Assembly (NCBI GenBank): GCA_963702765.1
Contig: CAVPEB010000032.1
Location: 1 to 55,031, forward strand
Direction: 5' to 3'
Source of the DNA: DATMNR01 sp963702765
GTDB lineage: Bacteria; Chloroflexota; Ktedonobacteria; Ktedonobacterales; Ktedonobacteraceae
DNA length: 55,031 nt
Positions 1 to 7,841 of the stretch are shown here, in pieces (the first letter of the stretch is position 1; each line of letters opens with the position of its first letter). Under the pieces are notes generated by a model. The model was given only the letters and a program-made list of their open reading frames with translations, did no database searches and was not told where the DNA came from. The translations under genes and the position numbers were made by a program.

Positions 1-237
1 ATGACACCTCCGGCATGGACGAAAACCTGCCTCTGCCGCCTCCTCTGGAAGCCTGAAGAAGGTTACATGCTCACGATAGGGATTACGTGCTGGACACGAC
101 GGACGACAATATATGCCTGTCGTACGCACCGCTACCACAAATGTTCCATCAGCCAGCGCATTTCTTGTTAAAACTGACTGCCAACACTGCTCTTCATCTA
201 AAAGATCTTGCTCGAGTTCTTCTATTGTATCTCTCAT
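1..237 (-). CDS. ada: Ada methylphosphotriester-DNA repair protein, N-terminal part (cut by window edge)
   Basis: The frame opens at ATG 237-235 and runs off the left edge, giving 79 residues. They match the Ada zinc-binding domain: segment TTGIYCRPSCPARNP and then FRPCRRCH, which supply the four cysteines (C44, C48, C75, C78). In the Ada family the first of these accepts a methyl group from DNA phosphotriesters and turns the protein into a transcription activator. An AGGAGG ribosome site lies at 252-247, nine bases before the ATG; an ATG five bases upstream is out of frame and stops at once. Downstream domains (AraC-type helix-turn-helix, methyltransferase) cannot be seen. Confidence 0.88.
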   Translation of the reverse strand, partial: MRDTIEELEQDLLDEEQCWQSVLTRNALADGTFVVAVRTTGIYCRPSCPARNPYREHVTFFRLPEEAAEAGFRPCRRCH

Positions 238-332
238 TTCATGAATCCTCCTTTTCTTACTAACAAAAGTATAAAGTGAAAAGGAGTATCAGTGCTATCG
301 GTTTCTTGCGCTTTAAATTCCCCTTGAACCCA

Positions 333-1754
333 TCAATCCATACGTGCTATTTTGAACAGTTGACGTATCGAGGGCTTCTGACCATACATGAGAACACCAT
401 AGCGATAGATACGCGCTGCGAAGATCGCGCACACAAAGATGGAAACAATCATAATCACGATCGTTAAGAGAATCTCCCACCAGGTCGCGCTGCCAACTCC
501 AATACGCATGAGCATCGTCGTAGGAGTCCAGAAAGGAATGTACGAAACCACCTTCACCCAAGTCGCGTCAGGGTTATAGATGCCAAAAAAGCTAACGAAG
601 TAGCCAATCATAAACAGCCACGTGAGAGGCTGAATTGCGTTATTGACCTCGTCCTGCCGTTTTACCAAAGCACCCATGGCTGCGAAGAGGGTCGCGTAGA
701 GTAAAAAGCCCAGGATAAAGTACACAAGTAGGAGGAGTAGAAGCGTAATTGAACTGCCTGTAATATTCAGATTCAGCGCGCTACTACTGTTCCCTATTAA
801 AGCTTCTTTAATTGGATTTTGTATCAAGAGCGCACTAATGCCAACAATTACAAAAGCAGTCATCTGCGCAAGCCCAGCAGCACCAATGCCAATAATTTTC
901 CCCGTCATCAACTGGAAAGGAGTAGCAGCATTCACCAGAATTTCCATGATGCGGCTGCCTTTCTCTTCGGCAACTCCATTTGCCACCGTTACCCCATAGA
1001 GATAGACCGACATAAAGATGAGAATGATACCAGCATACGCCAGGATGTATCCAGCGACTATATCACTGGTAGAGCGGTTATTTTGGGATTGTCCTAAGTT
1101 CACTACACTGAACTGCGGCTGTGCAAACAATTTGCTCGTTTGATCGGGAGTCAAACCCAGGCGAGAAGCCCTATCAAGGATACTCAATTGACTTGCAACT
1201 CCTTGTACATTGCTAACATTCGTATCACCAATTGGATTGGAATTAGTGTAGTATGTGAATTGCACATCCTGTCCCGGAAGTCGGTTAAGCACCAACAGAA
1301 CACCTGTAGAGCCATCCTTCACTTGTTTTTGTAAGTTACTGGTAGCATCAGTAGTCACGGTATTAATCGAGTAAGCAGGTTTTGTAGAAGTGCTCTGTCC
1401 CGTCGTTGTGCCGTTAAGGGAAGCTTTGAAGTACTGTTGTAATGCAACATTGTTCATACCTGCAATAGTCCCGGCATTATTCACAACCACTACTTTCGTT
1501 TGTGAATTTGAGACAGAGCTAATATAAGCAACGATGGTTGGCACAAACGAGCCAATAACGATCAGAATCAGAATGATAGCTGTACTTATCTTGAAGCTAC
1601 GCTGAGTCACGCGATTCTTAAATTCGCGTTCAACAATCAGTCCTATATTTCGCAGGTTATTTTGATTTCCCGAACGTGCCAAACTTGCTGATACAGTCGT
1701 TGTTTCTTGTTCAGTTGTTTGGTTTTCAGAAGGCGCTACAGTATTTTTTGCCAT
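333..1754 (-). CDS. ABC-2 type transporter permease (NatB-like)
   Basis: 473 residues. A basic cytoplasmic N-terminus leads into a first membrane helix at about residues 55-77, followed by a long extracytoplasmic loop of about 150 residues and a cluster of further helices (about 235-460). This is the NatB/YhaP layout of ABC-2 exporter permeases. The ATG overlaps the stop codon of the upstream ATPase by one base (TAATG), with AGGAGG just before it, so the pair should be translationally coupled and form one exporter. The substrate cannot be read from sequence; NatAB relatives export Na+ and others export peptides or drugs. Confidence 0.88.
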   Translation of the reverse strand: MAKNTVAPSENQTTEQETTTVSASLARSGNQNNLRNIGLIVEREFKNRVTQRSFKISTAIILILIVIGSFVPTIVAYISSVSNSQTKVVVVNNAGTIAGMNNVALQQYFKASLNGTTTGQSTSTKPAYSINTVTTDATSNLQKQVKDGSTGVLLVLNRLPGQDVQFTYYTNSNPIGDTNVSNVQGVASQLSILDRASRLGLTPDQTSKLFAQPQFSVVNLGQSQNNRSTSDIVAGYILAYAGIILIFMSVYLYGVTVANGVAEEKGSRIMEILVNAATPFQLMTGKIIGIGAAGLAQMTAFVIVGISALLIQNPIKEALIGNSSSALNLNITGSSITLLLLLLVYFILGFLLYATLFAAMGALVKRQDEVNNAIQPLTWLFMIGYFVSFFGIYNPDATWVKVVSYIPFWTPTTMLMRIGVGSATWWEILLTIVIMIVSIFVCAIFAARIYRYGVLMYGQKPSIRQLFKIARMD

Positions 1755-2707
1755 TACTTCATTCCTCCTGCCTGCGTTGCAATTGCTGGTGATGCATCTT
1801 GAAGCGTAGCCTTCCCTACACGCTCAATGAAGATGTCGGTTAACGAGGGCTCTCCTAGTTCGAAACGGCTAATAATTGCACCATGGCGTAGAGCTTCCTC
1901 GACAATCAGATTAGGGGTCAGGTTAGACTGTATCTGCATCTCAATGTAATCCTGCCTGCGCTTGGTGACCTGGACTCCTTCCAATGCATCAAGCCAGAGC
2001 GCTTCAGGATCATTATCCAACTTTAAGCGAACCACGTTGCGCCCTTGCTGGCGTTTGACTTCGCGAACACTTCCTTTAATAATTGTCTGACCTTTATCGA
2101 TGATCACCACATCTTCGCAGAGTTCCTCAACCTGCTCTAACTGGTGAGTCGAAAAGATCATCGTCTTGCCGCGATGATGCATCTCTAAAAATGCATCTTT
2201 TAAGAGATTTGCGTTGACAGGGTCCAATCCACTAAAAGGCTCATCCATAATCAGGATGATTGGATCATGCAAAATTGTAGCTAGAAACTGTATTTTCTGC
2301 TGATTACCCTTAGAAAGTTCTTCTACTTTCATTTTGCGATACTGGGGAATTTCGAAGCGTTCCAGCCACTCGTCTAGTTGTGCCAGGGCATCAGTTTTCG
2401 ATAATCCGTTCAGGCGTGCCAGAAACAGCAACTGTTCCTGGACTTCTACTTTTGGATACAAACCGCGTTCTTCTGGCAGGTAGCCAAGGTTATGACGTGG
2501 AATTTCGCGCATATCCTTACCATTCCAGGTGATACTCCCGCAATCAGGACGAAGAATATCAAGAATCATGCGCATGGTTGTGGTTTTTCCCGCACCGTTT
2601 GCTCCAAGAAAGCCAAAGATCGAGCCTTCTTTCACTTCCATAGAGAGGTCTTTGATAACGTGCAGTTGACCGAATGACTTATCAATGTGTTCAACTTTCA
2701 ATCCCAT
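1754..2707 (-). CDS. ABC transporter ATP-binding protein (NatA-like)
   Basis: 317 residues. Walker A GANGAGKT at 35-42, signature LSKGNQQ at 131-137, Walker B ILIMDE at 151-156 and the switch histidine in STHQ (H188) are all intact. The last 100 residues resemble the accessory C-terminal domain (DUF4162) seen in NatA-type ATPases. It should drive the permease encoded immediately downstream. A GAGGTG ribosome site sits eight bases before the ATG. No regulator is adjacent in the same transcript; the next gene upstream on this strand ends about 185 bases away. Confidence 0.93.
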   Translation of the reverse strand: MGLKVEHIDKSFGQLHVIKDLSMEVKEGSIFGFLGANGAGKTTTMRMILDILRPDCGSITWNGKDMREIPRHNLGYLPEERGLYPKVEVQEQLLFLARLNGLSKTDALAQLDEWLERFEIPQYRKMKVEELSKGNQQKIQFLATILHDPIILIMDEPFSGLDPVNANLLKDAFLEMHHRGKTMIFSTHQLEQVEELCEDVVIIDKGQTIIKGSVREVKRQQGRNVVRLKLDNDPEALWLDALEGVQVTKRRQDYIEMQIQSNLTPNLIVEEALRHGAIISRFELGEPSLTDIFIERVGKATLQDASPAIATQAGGMK

Positions 2708-2892
2708 GTTTATAGCACCTCATTGTGAATGGAGTATGAAGATCGCGAATTCTTCAATATGATAGGACGAAATTTTTATTTGAAGACCCAATATCTCGTA
2801 GATGGCACCACTTCATATCTTATCCTATCACACACAACAAACACAGCATGTGGCTCCTGATGTTCGCTGCCTATTTGGAAAATTGTGGTTGA

Positions 2893-3744
2893 CTACTTCA
2901 GAAAGTATGTATTAACTGCCTTGGCAACTTCTCGTGGGGCCTTTTTGTCGATCCCAAAGTGGTCAAGTCTTGGGAATGCCTTCGTTTCTGATCGTGGCAG
3001 GACCGCTGCCAGTTGCTCCATGGCCGGATGGACCCATGGAAGATCACTTTTGCCACCATACATGAGCAGTACGCCTGCAGCTATTTCCCGGTAGTTTTCA
3101 TAACTACTGTCAAGCCGAGCCACTTCCTGATGCTCGCGCAGATTTTCAGGGAGGAGACCGAGCATCAGCTTCCGTTCGTGGGAGTTGAGGAAGAGCGGAA
3201 GCAACAGCTTCATGAGCCAGGGAGGCGTTTTGCGTGCACGCTCAGGGCCGCTGCCAAGTGAGAACTCGACAAAGGCGTCGAGATATTTCTTCTTGGCGAG
3301 CTTCTTCTCGTAGCCAGGCATCCAATGCATCGGGATGGACCCATCAATAGAGACTCCAGGTTCGTACACGGCTACTTTCGTGAGCGACGGGTTGTTGCGG
3401 GCAACTTCCAAAGCCACGAGTCCCCCGAAACTGTGGCCAACGAGCAAGGATACGCCGATCTTTTGCAACAAGGCGAGCACATCCTCACGCTCTTTGGCAA
3501 TGCTGTAATCATCGCCTTGTGGACCGCTCTCGCCTCGCCCGCGGCGCTCGATAATGTGGACGGTAAAATGCTCGGCCAGAGCGTTCGCGAAGGCAGCGTA
3601 GTCGGCAGCCATGAAGAGCGCGCCGGGAATAACAAGAACCGATGGCCCACTTCCCATGCTAAGATAGCTAATCTTCGTCCCATCTCGGGAGAGCACGGTG
3701 TGGGTGGTATCTGTGGTTGTACTCATCTGACGTGTGGTCATCAT
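2893..3744 (-). CDS. alpha/beta hydrolase
   Basis: 283 residues, alpha/beta-hydrolase fold. The oxyanion region VLVIPGALF, the nucleophile elbow GHSFGG (Ser105) and a late histidine in RLDHFG give a plausible catalytic triad. There is no signal peptide, so the protein is cytoplasmic. Two ATG codons in tandem overlap the stop of the MarR gene; the AAGGAG site is better spaced for the second one (3741), so two residues may be missing at the N-terminus. Coupling to a MarR regulator suggests that the hydrolase acts on, or is induced by, a small aromatic or lipophilic compound. That last point is inference. Confidence 0.85.
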   Translation of the reverse strand: MMTTRQMSTTTDTTHTVLSRDGTKISYLSMGSGPSVLVIPGALFMAADYAAFANALAEHFTVHIIERRGRGESGPQGDDYSIAKEREDVLALLQKIGVSLLVGHSFGGLVALEVARNNPSLTKVAVYEPGVSIDGSIPMHWMPGYEKKLAKKKYLDAFVEFSLGSGPERARKTPPWLMKLLLPLFLNSHERKLMLGLLPENLREHQEVARLDSSYENYREIAAGVLLMYGGKSDLPWVHPAMEQLAAVLPRSETKAFPRLDHFGIDKKAPREVAKAVNTYFLK

Positions 3745-4178
3745 TTCTCCTTCTTCAATTTGGCAATCAGAGCCTGGTGCAATCGTTCGGTGAGTTCACG
3801 GTAATGTTGTGCATCTATGTCGGCGATGAGCATCAACTGATCAAAGTGCGAGTCCAGCAGTTGTCTCCCTTGTGCTACCACCTCATTTCCTTTCGGAGTG
3901 ATGGTAACGAGACGCTTGCGCCCATGCTCTGGACTAGGTGTTGTCCGGATATAGCCGTCCTTGGCAAGTTCCACAAGCATCGTGCTGACAGCCGGATCGC
4001 TATAGCCCAGGGCGACTGCCAGCTCATGTTGGGTGACCGTGCCACTGTGTTGAAGTACGGTCAGGAAGAGGAAACGACTGTACGAGATGCTCACCTGTGT
4101 CTGTAGCAGTTGATCTGCTGCACGGTCCATTTCGAACATGAGTTTGCCTATGAGATAGGCAAGAGAGTTGTTCACCAC
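3741..4178 (-). CDS. MarR family transcriptional regulator
   Basis: 145 residues with the winged-helix pattern of MarR: a helical dimer part, then a helix-turn-helix (TQHELAVALGYSDPAVSTML) and the wing (TTPSPEHGRKRLVTIT). It is the first gene of a two-gene unit with the alpha/beta hydrolase, whose start overlaps its stop. AAGGAGTT at 4192-4185 is the ribosome site. The ribosome site and upstream region overlap tandem AT-rich palindromes (4191-4225), which are the obvious candidate for autoregulatory binding. Confidence 0.9.
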   Translation of the reverse strand: MVNNSLAYLIGKLMFEMDRAADQLLQTQVSISYSRFLFLTVLQHSGTVTQHELAVALGYSDPAVSTMLVELAKDGYIRTTPSPEHGRKRLVTITPKGNEVVAQGRQLLDSHFDQLMLIADIDAQHYRELTERLHQALIAKLKKEK

Positions 4179-4190
4179 AGTATGAACTCC

Positions 4191-4225
4191 TTAATATTAG
4201 GATGTTAATATTAAGATGTTAACAT
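4191..4225. promoter_or_regulatory. Tandem 14-bp palindromic repeat, candidate MarR operator
   Basis: Two full and one partial copies of a 14-base unit lie head to tail: TTAATATTAGGATG at 4191, TTAATATTAAGATG at 4205, then TTAACAT from 4219. Each full unit carries the palindromic core TAATATTA, and the second copy has the perfect ten-base palindrome TTAATATTAA. The position, directly in front of marR, fits an autoregulatory operator. The rest of 4226-4500 shows no gene. Confidence 0.55.
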
Positions 4226-4500
4226 ATGATGAGGAAATGTGCAACCCTATGTTTGGGTACAATGGTTCAGAGGCTTTTTGACAGCTTAGTTTAATGACAA
4301 AGCTCATCTTTTCAACACTTTGGTGGAGGAGATTGGGTGCAAACGAGCACGTTGGGGAGATACTTATACTGGTCCATTGCTAATCCCGGGAGGCGAGATT
4401 GCACCACCTAGAAGACACGTTGAGTCGCAGTTCGGAGAGTTCAATCAGATGAAAGAGAGGAAGCTCCGCTCATCTGGTCAGAATCTCCATCCTTGGACAC

Positions 4501-4920
4501 TTAGGAAGAACTTTTCTCACTCAGGTGCATACCTCCTAAAGGGAAACGATCCCAGGGGTTCTCGTTGGCTGTGATGCGGTAACCATCGGGGTCAGCAAAG
4601 ATGAACGTACGTCCAAACGGACCATCGAAAGGTGGCGTGATGATGGTAACGCCAGCCTCCTCCAATTTAGCATATAACTCATTGACTTGATCGCAGTCGA
4701 TCCAAAGCGTTATGCCCCATCCTGGCTCAGGGGCCTCATTCAAGTTCACCTTTGCTTCACTGAGTGCAAAAGGAATCGAGTTGGTATCGAAGAGGACGAA
4801 ATCTGGGGTGTTGAAACGATCATCTATCGTCAAACCCAACAACTCTGTGTAGAATGTACGCGATGCAGCCAGGTTACGCACCTGTAAGCTTATGAAATCG
4901 GGTCCGAGTAGTTTTGCCAT
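4501..4920 (-). CDS. VOC family protein (glyoxalase/bleomycin-resistance-like)
   Basis: 139 residues with the two beta-alpha-beta-beta-beta modules of the vicinal oxygen chelate fold: LQVRNLAASRTFYTELLGL near the start, and FGRTFIFADPDGYRITANEN near residues 103-122. These are small dimeric cytoplasmic proteins that act as dioxygenases, isomerases, FosA-type enzymes or drug binders. The residue that is usually a metal-binding histidine in the first strand is Phe here (DFISLQV), so metal catalysis is doubtful and drug binding is possible. AAGGAAGG lies before the ATG. The gene stands alone. Confidence 0.85.
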   Translation of the reverse strand: MAKLLGPDFISLQVRNLAASRTFYTELLGLTIDDRFNTPDFVLFDTNSIPFALSEAKVNLNEAPEPGWGITLWIDCDQVNELYAKLEEAGVTIITPPFDGPFGRTFIFADPDGYRITANENPWDRFPLGGMHLSEKSSS

Positions 4921-5001
4921 GAATGTTCCTTCCTTTCAAAGCTGAGAAGCTATCCATTCAGCAGAAATTGTTTTCTTTCATACCAATAGTCTACCCGATA
5001 T

Positions 5002-5027
5002 GAGTGACAACAGTATGTCAGCAGCGC
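5002..5027. repeat. 26-bp direct repeat, copy A (3' of hisS)
   Basis: This matches 6617-6642 at 24 of 26 positions, starting GAGTGACAAC and ending AGCGC. It contains the partly symmetric core GACA-N6-TGTC. The two copies flank hisS, one after its stop codon and one in its 5' region. Similarity does not extend beyond the repeat. Confidence 0.7.
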
Positions 5028-5129
5028 TCCAGAAATGCATAGAGAGATATGCTGAGGCGAAAGATTACCTCTTGTTGTAGTTCTACTACCGTTGCTGTTG
5101 TTAGTGTAAAGCTCGGGAGACGTCTCGAT

Positions 5130-6425
5130 TTATAAGGTCGGACTCCAAGTAGCAGGATCAGCTACTGCTTGCTTTGCAGAGATCATATCCTTGACCTCAT
5201 GCACGCCACCATCTTCAAAAGGAGGGAACCAGGCATAAGGAATACCCTTACGAGAGGCATACCGCATCTGCTGTGCAATCTTGGTAGGAGTGTGATACAT
5301 CTCCACGTTCAAGCCGCGTTCACGTAACAGGTTCGCTGTCCGAGCCGCTTCCTCACGGCGCTCAGCACGAGTGAAAATGACCAATACCTGCGTCGGACAT
5401 TTGGAACCTAATCGCAACCGCTTCTCTGCTACGAGTTTAGCGAAGATACGGGTCAGGCCGAGAGATATTCCCACTCCTGGGAGCTTTCGGTTGATGAAAG
5501 TACCTGCCAGATCCTCATAGCGCCCACCCGAACAGATACTCCCAAGAGTCGGAAATTCGAGCAGTTTAGTCTCAAAGACGGTTCCCGTGTAGTAGTCAAA
5601 GCCACGAGCAATGGACAAGTCGGCTAGCAACGTCCCTCTCGGTAACATGCGGAGTGCATCCATGACGAACGCTAACTCTTCTAGCCCCTCGTTCAGCAGA
5701 TCAGACTCTACTCCCAGGGACTGCACATACTCAACAAAGGAAAGATCGAGTGTGCGGATGCTGGCAAGTGCAAGGCAACGCAAGGCCAACTCGCGTGACA
5801 AGGTCAACTCTAATTGGAGCGAAGACAACACGCCCGCCTCCCCGATTTTGTCAAGTTTGTCTACCAGGCGAATCGCCGAGGTAGTATCCTCAATACCCAA
5901 TCCTCTGAAGTACCCTTCGAGGATTTTACGATTGCTGACATGGATCTGGAAATCGCCCACATCCAGGCGAGATAGGATCTCATACATAATGGTGGGTATT
6001 TCTGCATCAAAATGCAAGGGGACCTGATCGGGGTTGATGACGTCAATATCACATTGATAGAACTCGCGATACCGTCCCTCTTGTGGTCGTTCACCACGCC
6101 ATGCTCGTTGCATCTGGTACCGTTTGAACGGGAACACGAGGTCATGATAATGTTCCGCGACGTAGCGCGCCAGGGGAACAGTCAAATCGTAATGGAGGCC
6201 CAGACGTGGTTCGCCTGCTCCATCATCCATATGCAGCCGTTTGACCGCGTAGATTTCCTTGTCCGTCTCTCCTTTAGCTAAGAGAGTCTCGATCTCTTCG
6301 ACTGAAGGTGTTTCAATCGAGCAAAACCCATAGCTTTCAAAGACGCGACGGATGTCATCCATCCACTTGAGTTCAACCATGCGATGTTCGGGCAACCATT
6401 CGGGGAACCCACTGACATGTGACAC
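5130..6425 (-). CDS. hisS: Histidine--tRNA ligase
   Basis: 431 residues, the normal length for HisRS. Class II motif 2 is seen around residues 107-131 (RAWRGERP and REFYQCDID), the histidine-specific motif ARGFDYYTG at 273-281, a motif 3 arginine region PGVGISLGLTRIF, and a C-terminal anticodon-binding domain from about 340. The enzyme charges tRNA-His in the cytoplasm. The start is GTG with AAGGAG six bases upstream. The 5' region holds an 11-bp inverted repeat but no T-box consensus. The sequence LHYDLTVPLARYVA is one of the sub-branches of HisRS; a HisZ-type paralogue is unlikely because the substrate motif is intact. Confidence 0.93.
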   Translation of the reverse strand: MSHVSGFPEWLPEHRMVELKWMDDIRRVFESYGFCSIETPSVEEIETLLAKGETDKEIYAVKRLHMDDGAGEPRLGLHYDLTVPLARYVAEHYHDLVFPFKRYQMQRAWRGERPQEGRYREFYQCDIDVINPDQVPLHFDAEIPTIMYEILSRLDVGDFQIHVSNRKILEGYFRGLGIEDTTSAIRLVDKLDKIGEAGVLSSLQLELTLSRELALRCLALASIRTLDLSFVEYVQSLGVESDLLNEGLEELAFVMDALRMLPRGTLLADLSIARGFDYYTGTVFETKLLEFPTLGSICSGGRYEDLAGTFINRKLPGVGISLGLTRIFAKLVAEKRLRLGSKCPTQVLVIFTRAERREEAARTANLLRERGLNVEMYHTPTKIAQQMRYASRKGIPYAWFPPFEDGGVHEVKDMISAKQAVADPATWSPTL

Positions 6426-6512
6426 GACAGACTCCTTCCTAATTCCTGGTGCAGGTGTGACAGATGGCTTGAGGGATCTGAGTAGCGGTCGTCGTTCATA
6501 GAGTGCAACGAG

Positions 6513-6577
6513 GACCCGCTGTCGACTTCAGTGGATTGTATCATGGAGCGCGCACGTTGTACAAGGGACAGCGGGTC
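6513..6577 (-). promoter_or_regulatory. Inverted repeat in hisS 5' leader
   Basis: Perfect 11-bp arms, GACCCGCTGTC at 6513-6523 and GACAGCGGGTC at 6567-6577, enclose 43 bases and lie 90-150 bases upstream of the hisS GTG. The arms could form a stem in the leader mRNA. I looked for the T-box core (AGGGTGG..CCGCG) and a U-tract terminator here and found neither. The rest of 6426-6826 holds repeat copy B (6617-6642) and presumably divergent promoters that I cannot place with confidence. Confidence 0.4.
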
Positions 6578-6616
6578 AAGCCGCATGTTGAACTGATTCT
6601 TCGTGGAAGAGGCAAT

Positions 6617-6642
6617 GAGTGACAACTGTATGTCAGTAGCGC
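6617..6642. repeat. 26-bp direct repeat, copy B (5' of hisS)
   Basis: Partner of 5002-5027, with two mismatches (A/T and C/T). It lies about 190 bases before the hisS start codon. Confidence 0.7.
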
Positions 6643-6826
6643 AACGATTTATTAATCGAGGGAATAGGAAATCGCCGATGAAGCAATGAACTTTGCAAGC
6701 CTCTCAGTCGATAAGATACAATTGCCTTAGAAAATAGTATGCTTTTACAGGTTGAGGTTGCTACATTCATCTCTTCGGTTCCTGTATTTTTAAAGCTGTA
6801 AGCCTCCGTCAAAAAGGATGTACCTG

Positions 6827-7336
6827 ATGCATACACCTCGTACCATGATTACCTTCAAATCCGGCGAAATACGTTTCAACTATCGTGTTGGTGGCATACT
6901 CATCCATCAAGAGCACGTTCTTTGTCAGACAGCATCTCGTGAGAACTTCTTCTTTTTACCTGGTGGACGTGCCGAGTTGGGTGAATCTGCCTCTATATCA
7001 CTTCTGCGCGAGATGCAGGAGGAACTGGGCGTTCTTATGAAAATTGAACGATTGCTCTATGTTGTCGAGAACTTTTTTACTGAGCCGAATGATAGCTGGC
7101 ATGAACTTGGTTTGTATTTTCTGATGACTGCTCTAGCAGACTCATATCTGAATCAAAGCCTGGAACCTATTACAAGGATAGACGAGGTGGGCAATCACTT
7201 GCGTTTTGATTGGCTTCCTATCGCGCAGCTTGAAACCTTTCCACTCTACCCGCCTTTTTTTCAAAAAGCCCTGCGGGAAATTCCTGAATGTACATTACAT
7301 ATCGAAGAATATCGTTCTCGCTTTGATAAGATTTAA
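6827..7336 (+). CDS. Nudix hydrolase
   Basis: About 169 residues. The Nudix box GX5EX7REUXEEXGU is fully present: GGRAELGES, then LLREMQEELGV. The family hydrolyses nucleoside diphosphates linked to another group, using divalent metal bound by the REXXEE glutamates. Three in-frame ATGs exist (6818, 6827, 6845). AAAAAGG at 6811-6817 abuts the first, but is correctly spaced (nine bases) for 6827, so I prefer that start. RidA follows after 21 bases, suggesting a two-gene housecleaning operon. The substrate is unknown. Confidence 0.88.
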   Translation: MHTPRTMITFKSGEIRFNYRVGGILIHQEHVLCQTASRENFFFLPGGRAELGESASISLLREMQEELGVLMKIERLLYVVENFFTEPNDSWHELGLYFLMTALADSYLNQSLEPITRIDEVGNHLRFDWLPIAQLETFPLYPPFFQKALREIPECTLHIEEYRSRFDKI

Positions 7337-7357
7337 TTTCAACAAAAGGAACATTAC

Positions 7358-7747
7358 ATGAACAAACAACACATTTCGTCCGGTTCCCCTTACGAACCAC
7401 GTCTTGGTATCTCACGAGCCGTTCGCTCAGGTCGAATTATTGCCGTAGCTGGCACTGCTCCTATTGGACCAGATGGCAAGACCGTTGGCACGGGCGATGC
7501 GGTAGCCCAGGCACGTAGATGTATCGAGATCATAGCAAATGCTCTCGAACAGGCAGGTGCAAGCCTTTCAGATGTCATTCGCACACGTATACTGCTTACC
7601 CGCATTGAAGATTGGGAGCAGGTGGGACTGGTACATGGAGAATTCTTCGCCTCCATTCGACCTGCTAATACAGTAATGCAGGTAACACGTTTCATTGACC
7701 CAGAATGGCTGGTGGAAATCGAGGCTGACGCCGTAATCGACGAGTAA
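7358..7747 (+). CDS. RidA family protein (YjgF/YER057c/UK114)
   Basis: 129 residues with the RidA-type order: a GRIIAVAGTAPIGPDG strand, ARRCIEIIANALEQAGAS helix, the conserved DVIRTRILLT with the arginine that contacts the substrate carboxylate in RidA, and a C-terminal EIEADAVI. RidA trimers hydrolyse reactive enamine/imine intermediates released by PLP enzymes. Many subfamilies lack this activity, so the exact reaction is uncertain. AAAGGAA lies before the ATG. It is co-directional with the Nudix gene 21 bases upstream. Confidence 0.9.
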   Translation: MNKQHISSGSPYEPRLGISRAVRSGRIIAVAGTAPIGPDGKTVGTGDAVAQARRCIEIIANALEQAGASLSDVIRTRILLTRIEDWEQVGLVHGEFFASIRPANTVMQVTRFIDPEWLVEIEADAVIDE

Positions 7748-7841
7748 CTCAATATTGACACAACCATTACAATCGCTCTAAAATGATAACAGGCATCCAA
7801 TACAACGCCCTCACCCATTTTATTTATGTTGAAGGAAATTT

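Noticed and set aside
4320..4574. 84-codon open frame on the plus strand
   Set aside because: No ribosome site, no family, and it overlaps the end of the VOC gene on the other strand.
6278..6625. Possible histidine-rich leader peptide (SSHLSHLH) before hisS
   Set aside because: The frame runs on into hisS without a stop near the histidines, and no attenuator terminator follows.
6426..6642. T-box riboswitch before hisS
   Set aside because: Searched for AGGGTGG and a matching terminator after seeing the alaS leader; neither is present.
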